A DNA stretch of 7,490 nt from Anaerolineales bacterium UBA5069 (GTDB taxonomy: Bacteria; Chloroflexota; Anaerolineae; Caldilineales; Caldilineaceae), in the NCBI GenBank assembly GCA_002415895.1, contig DIAV01000149.1, forward strand, positions 1 to 7,490, written 5' to 3'. The notes beneath the pieces are model-generated. The model saw only the letters and a list, made by a program, of their open reading frames with translations. It was not told the DNA's origin and made no database searches. The position numbers and the translations under genes were made by a program. Positions 1 to 4,812 of this stretch are shown here, one piece after another. How positions within the stretch are numbered: the first letter of the stretch is position 1; the number at the start of each line of letters is the position of its first letter.

Positions 1-884
1 AGGCCGTTGACCTCGGTTCCGCGCTGAATCAGATAATCGCGCAGCGCGCCGGTCATGGCGGCCAGCAAGACATCGTTGACCTTGCCGCCGGCCAGATCGC
101 CGATCAGCTTCACCTCAGCGAGGTCCATCTGCGGCGAAACGGCAACCCGCTTCGAAACGTGGAGTTTGCCCTTGAAGGGCGTTTTCGGGTCGCCGGGCAT
201 CAACAGCGTATGGGCCAGAATGCCGGCGCTTTGGGTGGCCAGTGCCCCAAACTCAAGGACGCGGCCCGGGTGCTGCAACGTGGCCATCCCTTCCTGCATG
301 AGGGTGTTGGCCATATCGCCGGCGCTTTTGATGGCTTGCTGGGCGGGCTTGATCAGGAAGTCCAGCATGCCGGCAGGCTGTTTCCGGTTCTTGACAGGCA
401 GGGCCACCGGTGTGTCGGGCTGCTTGTCGAAGAGACGCATGGTAACGGCTACCATGGCGATCCCGTCGGCGATGCAGTGGTGAAAGCGCAAAACCACCGC
501 GGTATTGCCGTCGACATTTTCCACGATATGCACCTGCCAGGGCGACTTGGAAAAGTCGAGCGGGATGGAAGCCAAATCGCCGGCCAACTCGAGAAACGCG
601 GCGTAGCCGCCCGGCTCGGCCACCGCAATGCGATGGATGTGTGCATCGATGGTGAAGTTTGGGTCATCTTCCCAATACGGGCCGCCCAATGGCAGCGAAC
701 TCTCGCGCACCCGCATGCGGAAGCGGCGCAGAGAGACAACCCGTTCCTGGAATGTCTCTACGATGCGGGCAAAGTCAACCTGGCCTTTGAGCATGATCAC
801 GCCGGTGACCATCATCAGATTGGTCGGGTCTTCCATGTGCAGCCAGGCTGCATCCACGGGCGACATGGAGATTGTGTTGGGCAT
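1..884 (-). CDS. Wax ester synthase / diacylglycerol acyltransferase (WS/DGAT) family protein, 5' part only
   Basis: Family members join acyl-CoA to a fatty alcohol or diacylglycerol, making storage wax esters or triacylglycerol, usually at the membrane or lipid-body surface. The visible 294 residues begin MPNTISMSPVDAAWLHMEDP, like the 'LSPLDASFL..E' family start. They carry PLDFSKSPW (108-116, the PLDxSxPLW-type motif), the catalytic HHxxxDG motif as HHCIADG (135-141) and KVNDVLLAAMTGALRDYL (268-285, the conserved ND block). Family length is about 450-500 residues, so roughly the last third lies off the left edge. The ATG at 884-882 is chosen because AAGAGG (plus-strand 889-894) sits four bases upstream and the family motif begins at once. 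It follows the sugar operon on the same strand but is separated by 493 nt of repeats and has its own -10-like box, so it is probably a separate unit. Family call firm; whether wax ester or triacylglycerol is the product is unknown, and some homologues have other acyl acceptors. Confidence 0.92.
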   Translation of the reverse strand, partial: MPNTISMSPVDAAWLHMEDPTNLMMVTGVIMLKGQVDFARIVETFQERVVSLRRFRMRVRESSLPLGGPYWEDDPNFTIDAHIHRIAVAEPGGYAAFLELAGDLASIPLDFSKSPWQVHIVENVDGNTAVVLRFHHCIADGIAMVAVTMRLFDKQPDTPVALPVKNRKQPAGMLDFLIKPAQQAIKSAGDMANTLMQEGMATLQHPGRVLEFGALATQSAGILAHTLLMPGDPKTPFKGKLHVSKRVAVSPQMDLAEVKLIGDLAGGKVNDVLLAAMTGALRDYLIQRGTEVNG

Positions 885-953
885 AGAACCTCTTGGTGGG
901 AGCGCTTGAGACGAAGCGTAGATAGTGGCAGACGACTACCGGTGGTTGCTTGC

Positions 954-959
954 ATTATA
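954..959 (-). promoter_or_regulatory. Candidate sigma-70-type -10 box (TATAAT) for the WS/DGAT gene
   Basis: On the minus strand this is a perfect TATAAT, preceded by GTG and followed by GC. It lies about 70 nt upstream of the WS/DGAT start, which would give a leader of roughly 60 nt. No convincing TTGACA lies 16-18 nt further upstream (the position reads CGCCAA), so support rests on the -10 box and its location between the repeat element and the gene. Confidence 0.38.
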
Positions 960-1013
960 CACTGATGGTAGGCGGTTGGCGGTGGGGGGACGTGGGGATG
1001 GAAGGATTTTAAC

Positions 1014-1043
1014 GCAAAGGCGCAAAGGGGCAAAGACGCAAAG
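1014..1043. repeat. Four GCAAAG units at an exact 8-bp period
   Basis: GCAAAG occurs at 1014-1019, 1022-1027, 1030-1035 and 1038-1043, each start 8 nt after the last, with variable dinucleotides between. This is the left end of the composite element. One matching unit occurs inverted at the right end (CTTTGC, 1343-1348). Confidence 0.9.
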
Positions 1044-1098
1044 AAGAGGACGGTGGGGGCAGAGAGTGTGGGAAGGTTCGGGGCAGGAGAGAACAAGA

Positions 1099-1151
1099 AG
1101 AACACGGAGGCACGGAGGCACAGAGTAATAGAACACGGAGGCACGGAGGCA
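1099..1151. repeat. 22-nt direct repeat made of CACGGAGG-type octamers
   Basis: Positions 1099-1120 and 1130-1151 are identical over 22 nt, offset by 31 nt. Each copy contains two CACGGA units spaced 8 nt (1103 and 1111; 1134 and 1142). More CACGGA units follow singly at 1166, 1184 and 1199, and inverted TCCGTG units lie at 1279 and 1287, again 8 nt apart. Confidence 0.9.
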
Positions 1152-1197
1152 TGGAGAAACAGATGCACGGAGAAACAAAGAGACACGGAGAAATGGA

Positions 1198-1285
1198 ACA
1201 CGGAGACACGGTGGCACTGTGCCTGTGGGGTGCCAGAAATGCGGTGGCACAAGAGGATCATCCCTGTGCCACCGTGTCTCCGTGT
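1198..1285. repeat. 20-bp perfect inverted repeat with alternative inner pairing
   Basis: Positions 1198-1217 are the exact reverse complement of 1266-1285, leaving a 48-nt loop. The CGGTGGCAC segment recurs at 1242-1250, so the right arm (1266-1274) can pair with either copy, giving two mutually exclusive stems. On the plus strand the right arm is followed shortly by six T (1293-1298), but no plus-strand gene exists for it to terminate. In minus-strand RNA no U-tract follows, so I do not call it an intrinsic terminator. Confidence 0.85.
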
Positions 1286-1377
1286 CTCCGTGTTTTTTAC
1301 GTTTGCATGTTTTCCCTAAACTCCCTTCCCCACCTTTGGCGTCTTTGCGTTAAAACTCTCCGCCTCCCCAATATGCT

Positions 1378-2583
1378 CTACGGCAGGTCGATGATCCGCT
1401 CGATGATCTCCCCCGTCGCCTGATTGCACAGGATCTGCTTGAGCTTGTTCCCGTGCATGCGCTCTTCCTTGACCACGGCCATGCCGTCGACCAGCGCGGG
1501 GGTGGCGCCGATGCGCCGGGCCGGGGCCGCGGCGCGCCAGTCCGCTAGTTGCACCGGTTCCCATTGACGGCTCTTGGCGGAGGCGAAGGCCGCATCCAGG
1601 ATGGCGTTGATCACATACCCGTCGTAAAAGCTCTCCATGGGCTGCGTGCCGTTATCCATGGCGTCAAACATGTCGGAGAACATGTGGTTGTAGCCCAGTT
1701 CATGGACCTCATCGCCCACAGGGAAGAGCCAGCCGCTTTCGCTCTCGGCTTTTTCCGCCACGTAGCCGCCTTTGGCGGCGGTAAACATCTCAAAGCCTGT
1801 GCGCAGGAAGTGGTTGGTCCAGATCGTGCCGGCCGTACCCGCTACCTCATCGCGCAGATCCATGCCGCCGCGGAAGGTCCAGCTGACTTCGAACTGGCCG
1901 ATGGCGCCCGACTCGAATTTGATCAAGGCGATGGCGTTGTCTTCGGCCGGGATGGGATGGACCAGCGTATCGGCGTGGCACATGACCTCCAGCGGGCGAT
2001 TCTCCTTGCCCACATAGTTGCGGATGATTTCGGCGCAGTGGCAGCCGAGATCGATGATGGCGCCGCCGCCGGCCGCTTCTTTGTCCCAGAACCAGGCCGA
2101 GTGGGGACCGGGGTGGGTCTCCCGGCTGCGCGCCCAGGTGATGTCGCCCAACGCCCCGGCTTTGACGGTGGCCAGCGCCTTGAGCGTCTTGGGTGTATAG
2201 GCCAGATCTTCGAGATAGCCGCCAAAGATGCCTGCCTGCTCGACGATGTCGAGCATCTGTTTGGCCTCGGCGGCGGTGCGCCCCAGCGGCTTGGTGCAGA
2301 GGATATTCTTGCCGGCCGCCGCGGCCAGCCGCACACACTCCACGTGCATGTGATTGGGCAGGCCAATTACCACGGTATCGGTGCCGGGGTCCTCAATTGC
2401 CGCCTTCAGGTCATCCGTGTATGTGGGGATGTCCCATTGCGCCGCAAAAGCGCGCGCACGGTCGGCAGTGCGCGAATAGACCACCTGCACGCGGTCGCGC
2501 CCACGCTGGCCGTGCATCGTCATGGTGTAGAACATGCCGATGAGGCCGGTGCCAAGCATTGTCACGTTGTGAACCTGGGGCAT
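1378..2583 (-). CDS. Gfo/Idh/MocA-family NAD(P)-dependent oxidoreductase
   Basis: A cytosolic dehydrogenase of 401 residues, expected to oxidise or reduce a sugar or polyol at a ring or chain hydroxyl. The N-terminal Rossmann fold shows GTGLIG (11-16), with VVYSR (34-38) at the end of the second strand. Having Ser-Arg there rather than an acidic residue leans towards NADP(H), by inference. The catalytic Lys is in CTKP (K98), where most relatives have [19 protein letters not shown] (171-186) supplies Asp178 and His182, the usual partners in the C-terminal alpha/beta domain. AAGGAG (plus-strand 2591-2596) seven bases upstream supports the ATG at 2583. The last 45 or so residues, after about 355, look like an added tail beyond the usual 330-390-residue core. 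As last gene of the transporter operon it probably acts on the imported compound. Inositol dehydrogenase-like activity is possible but unproven. Confidence 0.93.
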   Translation of the reverse strand: MPQVHNVTMLGTGLIGMFYTMTMHGQRGRDRVQVVYSRTADRARAFAAQWDIPTYTDDLKAAIEDPGTDTVVIGLPNHMHVECVRLAAAAGKNILCTKPLGRTAAEAKQMLDIVEQAGIFGGYLEDLAYTPKTLKALATVKAGALGDITWARSRETHPGPHSAWFWDKEAAGGGAIIDLGCHCAEIIRNYVGKENRPLEVMCHADTLVHPIPAEDNAIALIKFESGAIGQFEVSWTFRGGMDLRDEVAGTAGTIWTNHFLRTGFEMFTAAKGGYVAEKAESESGWLFPVGDEVHELGYNHMFSDMFDAMDNGTQPMESFYDGYVINAILDAAFASAKSRQWEPVQLADWRAAAPARRIGATPALVDGMAVVKEERMHGNKLKQILCNQATGEIIERIIDLP

Positions 2584-2606
2584 ACGTGAGCTCCTTGCTG
2601 AAATCA

Positions 2607-2715
2607 GGGAGTGGGTTGATTAGTTTATTGGTTGATTGGTTGATTGGTTTACTTGGCAGATCCAAGGCAATTGCCAAATAGATCAGTCAACCAGTCAACC
2701 AGTCAACCCACTCCC
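2607..2715. repeat. Inverted 8-bp-periodic repeat between permease and oxidoreductase genes
   Basis: The 136-nt gap 2584-2719 is almost filled by this element. Outer arms 2607-2619 and 2703-2715 are perfect 13-bp complements. The left arm holds five 8-bp units of GGTTGATT type (2614, 2622, 2630, 2638, 2646; the second and fifth degenerate). The right arm holds three exact AGTCAACC units (2685, 2693, 2701), whose complement is GGTTGACT, so the arms are related with a consistent T-to-C difference. The centre has TTGGCA/TGCCAA (2653-2658, 2672-2677) and the palindrome GGCAATTGCC (2666-2675). It lies in the transcribed region and would form a long stem in RNA, so it may influence expression or stability of the oxidoreductase message. 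Confidence 0.8.
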
Positions 2716-2719
2716 CGCT

Positions 2720-3676
2720 TTACTGCCTCAAACTACGCTGCCGCCCATAGGCGGTAATCAATACAAGCAGGGTAACGCCCAGAATCATCTGGCGAATGGC
2801 CTCGGGGAGTTGGCTGGCCGTCAACAGGCTGGTGAGCAGCGTCAGCACCAGTGCACCCGCCATGGTGCCCCAGTAGGAGCCTTTGCCGCCCGCCAGCATG
2901 GTACCGCCCACCACCACGGCCGCCACTGAGGGGAAAAGAAACGGGCTGCCCAAATTCAGAAACACGTTCTGCGTGAAGCCCAGCAGCATGACGCCGCCAA
3001 AGGCCGAGAGCACACCCGAGAGCGTGTAGGTTGCCACCACCACCCACGGCACGCGCACGCCCGAGAGGCGCGACGTGACACGGTTGACGCCCACGCCGAA
3101 GAGCTCCTTGCCGTAGCGTGTGCGCTCGAGCAGCAGCCACATCCCCACGCCCACCAGCGCCCAAATAAAGACAATGCCCGGCAGCGGTCCCACCAGCGGG
3201 CTGGAGACATACTGGCTGAGGAAGGGGGGCGCTTTGCCCACAAGCTGCCCCTGCGTGACCACAAGCACAAGCCCTTGCACAATGCCTGTCATACCCAATG
3301 TCATGACCAGCGGAGGGATGCCCAACGCGGTGACGCCGATACCGTTGGCAAGGCCAATCAGCGCGCCCACGCCCAGCGCCGCGGCCAGCGCGGGCAGCAG
3401 TTGCGCGTTGTCCCCGCCTGTGATGCGGTAGACCAGAATCGCGCTGATTGTGACCACGGCGCCCACGGAGAGGTCAATGCCTTCGCCGCCGGAGACGATA
3501 ACCAGCGTTTGCCCCGCGGCAATGATGCCCAGGAACGCAGCCAGGCGCACAATGTTGATTGCTTGCCCCGCGTTGACAAAACCGGGCTGGATCAACCCGC
3601 CCAGAAAGAAAAGGGCAATCGCCAGCAGCAGTGCAATTGCCGGTGGTGACATTCGACTGACGCTTGATGAACGCAT
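2720..3676 (-). CDS. Ribose-type (CUT2, BPD_transp_2) ABC sugar transporter permease, second subunit
   Basis: An integral inner-membrane subunit, 318 residues, forming half of the sugar channel with the upstream permease. Hydrophobic spans run through about 12-28, 42-62, 69-85, 93-115, 120-141, 165-184, 210-233, 245-262, 265-285 and 295-310. Family landmarks are AAGQTLVIVSGGEGIDLSVGA (53-73), LANGIGVTALGIPPLVMTLG (109-128), RTRYGKELFGVGVN (185-198) and VAAVVVGGTMLAGGKGS (251-267). The 'EG' in SGGEGIDLSVG adds two residues against the SGGIDLSVG form in the other permease, marking a different subfamily. The reading frame could start at 3721, but GAGG (3682-3685) precedes the ATG at 3676 by five bases and the extra 15 residues are uncharacteristic, so I start at MRSSS. 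It is separated from the first permease by a 113-nt repeat-containing gap. The two permeases are too divergent to be a recent duplication. Confidence 0.94.
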   Translation of the reverse strand: MRSSSVSRMSPPAIALLLAIALFFLGGLIQPGFVNAGQAINIVRLAAFLGIIAAGQTLVIVSGGEGIDLSVGAVVTISAILVYRITGGDNAQLLPALAAALGVGALIGLANGIGVTALGIPPLVMTLGMTGIVQGLVLVVTQGQLVGKAPPFLSQYVSSPLVGPLPGIVFIWALVGVGMWLLLERTRYGKELFGVGVNRVTSRLSGVRVPWVVVATYTLSGVLSAFGGVMLLGFTQNVFLNLGSPFLFPSVAAVVVGGTMLAGGKGSYWGTMAGALVLTLLTSLLTASQLPEAIRQMILGVTLLVLITAYGRQRSLRQ

Positions 3677-3681
3677 GTAGA

Positions 3682-3685
3682 CCTC
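3682..3685 (-). promoter_or_regulatory. Ribosome binding site that sets the second permease start
   Basis: Minus strand GAGG (in TTTTGAGGTCTAC) lies five bases before the ATG at 3676-3674. The in-frame ATG at 3652 and the longer start at 3721 lack such a site, so this decides the start. Confidence 0.7.
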
Positions 3686-3745
3686 AAAACAGAACGACAT
3701 ACGCAGACAGGGCGGCAACAACTAAAGCACTGTGAAAAGCAGGTG

Positions 3746-3829
3746 GTTTCTGCTGTTTCCGTTATTCCCGTCGTTTCTGCGTACCGACTTTACGTTGTTT
3801 CCACTTCGTCCGTTGTCTCTGCGTACCGA
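3746..3829. repeat. Degenerate 9-bp-period repeat tract between permeases, running into a coding end
   Basis: Plus-strand units resembling GTTTCTGCT occur in a 9-nt register from 3746 to 3781 (3746, 3755, 3764 and 3773, the third degenerate). TCTGCGTACCGA appears twice, at 3776-3787 and 3818-3829, inside longer imperfect copies of about 20 nt offset by 42 nt. The second copy lies within the 3' end of the first permease gene (stop at 3792-3790). The tract therefore spans the junction between coding and non-coding sequence. I see no stable hairpin and no terminator U-tract in it. Confidence 0.6.
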
Positions 3830-4803
3830 GTTTTGGGCGCGCCGCCCAGGCCACGCAGCAGGCGGAAGATGCCCGGTGCAGCCAGCGCAATGATGATGAT
3901 GAGGGCATCCACCAGCGTTTGCCACCAGTTGGGCACGTTGGCAAAGGAGATGATGTTGCGGATCAGCCCCAGAATCACCACGCCCATGACGGTCCCCGCG
4001 ACACCGCCCTGGCCGCCGCTCAGGCGCGTGCCGCCCAGCACCACCGCCACCACCGAGTCGAGCGTCATCAGGTCGCCCGTGCGCGGGTCGCCTGCGCCCG
4101 TGGCCAGGGTAATCGCCAGCGCGCTCAGGGCGGCCATCAGCCCGGCAATCACATAGCTGCTGAAGCGCACCCAGTTCACAGGCACGCCCGTGGTATAGGC
4201 CGCCTCGGGCTGGCCGCCCACAGCAAAGAGGTAGCGCCCATAGCGTGTTGAGCGCAGCACAACCCAGAGCAACACCACCACCACAGCCACATAGATGCCG
4301 AGCGGCAACCCAAAAGGCGACGTGGCACGGTAGGTCTTGACCAGTTCACCCGGCATATTGCCGCCCGGGCGCGGCAGCAGCCAGAGCGCGATGCCGCCAA
4401 AGATGAATGAGGTGGCATAGGTCGTTACAATGGGTTGCAGACGCAGAATCGCGACGGCAAAGCCGTTGAGTGCACCTGCCATCATGCCGGCCACCATCCC
4501 CAGCGCCAGCGCCGCAGCGAAGGCACTCATGCCCGAATCCGGGGCAAGCCGCGTCACCAGCACAGCGGTAACCATTGAGACGATTGCGCCAATCGAGAGA
4601 TCGATGCCGCCACCAATCACAACAATGGTTTGCCCGGCAGCCAGCAGGATGAGCGGGAGGAAGGTGCGGAAATTGCCGTTAAATACGCGCGCCGTAAAGA
4701 GATTGGGCTGCAAATAGCGGTTAACGCCCAACGCAATCACCAGCAGCAGCAGCGCGAATAAATAGGGGTTGCGGCGCACAAAACGCCCGAGGCTGTTGTT
4801 CAT
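3790..4803 (-). CDS. Ribose-type (CUT2, BPD_transp_2) ABC sugar transporter permease, first subunit
   Basis: An integral inner-membrane subunit of 337 residues that pairs with the second permease and is driven by the upstream ATPase. Hydrophobic spans cover about 13-30, 46-64, 67-86, 93-121, 125-143, 168-183, 213-235, 247-262, 266-285 and 297-317. Landmarks are AAGQTIVVIGGGIDLSIGA (55-73), ALNGFAVAILRLQPIVTTYA (111-130), RSTRYGRYLFAVGGQPEAA (184-202), which is the cytoplasmic loop expected to contact the ATPase, and VVAVVLGGTRLSGGQGG (251-267). The start is well fixed: GGAGG (4808-4812) lies four bases before the ATG, and this ATG overlaps the ATPase stop as ATGA, which suggests translational coupling. 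The final residues after about 323 (KTRYAETTDEVETT) are charged, unlike the family's usual end, and are encoded by the repeat tract described at 3746-3829. Confidence 0.95.
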   Translation of the reverse strand: MNNSLGRFVRRNPYLFALLLLVIALGVNRYLQPNLFTARVFNGNFRTFLPLILLAAGQTIVVIGGGIDLSIGAIVSMVTAVLVTRLAPDSGMSAFAAALALGMVAGMMAGALNGFAVAILRLQPIVTTYATSFIFGGIALWLLPRPGGNMPGELVKTYRATSPFGLPLGIYVAVVVVLLWVVLRSTRYGRYLFAVGGQPEAAYTTGVPVNWVRFSSYVIAGLMAALSALAITLATGAGDPRTGDLMTLDSVVAVVLGGTRLSGGQGGVAGTVMGVVILGLIRNIISFANVPNWWQTLVDALIIIIALAAPGIFRLLRGLGGAPKTRYAETTDEVETT

Positions 4804-4812
4804 GCCGCCTCC
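4800..4812 (-). promoter_or_regulatory. ATGA stop/start overlap with strong Shine-Dalgarno
   Basis: The minus strand reads GGAGG, then CGGC, then ATGA: the ATG starts the first permease and the overlapping TGA ends the ATPase. This arrangement normally couples translation and would help match the amounts of ATPase and permease. Confidence 0.85.

Larger units (their letters stand above)
993..1370. repeat. Nested inverted-repeat element in the 885-1377 non-coding gap
   Basis: No credible gene lies in 885-1377. Most of it is one composite repeat. The outer arms are TTTTAACGCAAAG at 1007-1019 and its perfect complement at 1343-1355. The match continues imperfectly outward through TGGGGA-type sequence to 993 and 1370. 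Inside are a 20-bp perfect inverted pair (1198-1217 with 1266-1285), a shorter 9-bp pair (1242-1250 with 1266-1274) and tandem 8-bp-period units. The right arm ends about 8 nt from the oxidoreductase stop codon. Short reading frames across it translate to low-complexity Arg/Thr/Glu/His-rich strings and are taken as spurious. No transposase, and I could not identify a target duplication. It could be a non-autonomous fold-back element or an expanded intergenic repeat; its class is not known to me. Confidence 0.75.

Noticed and set aside
903..918. Small hairpin CGCTT/AAGCG in the WS/DGAT leader as an operator
   Set aside because: Only five base pairs with a six-base loop, which is expected by chance in this composition.
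159..965. Plus-strand open frame of 268 codons opposite the WS/DGAT gene
   Set aside because: The minus strand encodes the HHxxxDG acyltransferase across the same bases. The plus frame shows no family motif and runs through the opposite gene's promoter region.
1198..1298. Rho-independent terminator formed by the 20-bp inverted repeat and T6
   Set aside because: The T-run is on the plus strand, where there is no gene to terminate. In the transcribed minus direction no U-tract follows the stem, and the loop is 48 nt.
1009..1319. Several short frames across the repeat region, on both strands
   Set aside because: The translations are low-complexity repeats generated by CACGGAGG-type octamers. 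Such strings are commonly mis-annotated as hypothetical proteins; there is no start signal or family resemblance.
993..1370. CRISPR array
   Set aside because: The repeats are too short (8 bp units, one 22-nt pair), spacing is 8 or 31 nt without unique spacers of even length, and no cas gene is present.
1549..2589. Plus-strand open frame of 346 codons opposite the oxidoreductase
   Set aside because: It mirrors the real minus-strand gene almost exactly, has no recognisable domain, and its composition (rich in His, Gly, Ala, Arg) is what antisense of a GC-rich gene gives. The minus strand has motifs, a Shine-Dalgarno and operon context.
3677..3789. Internal promoter before the second permease
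   Set aside because: A few weak AT-rich hexamers can be found but no -10/-35 pair at proper spacing. The genes are collinear and functionally linked, so one transcript is simpler.
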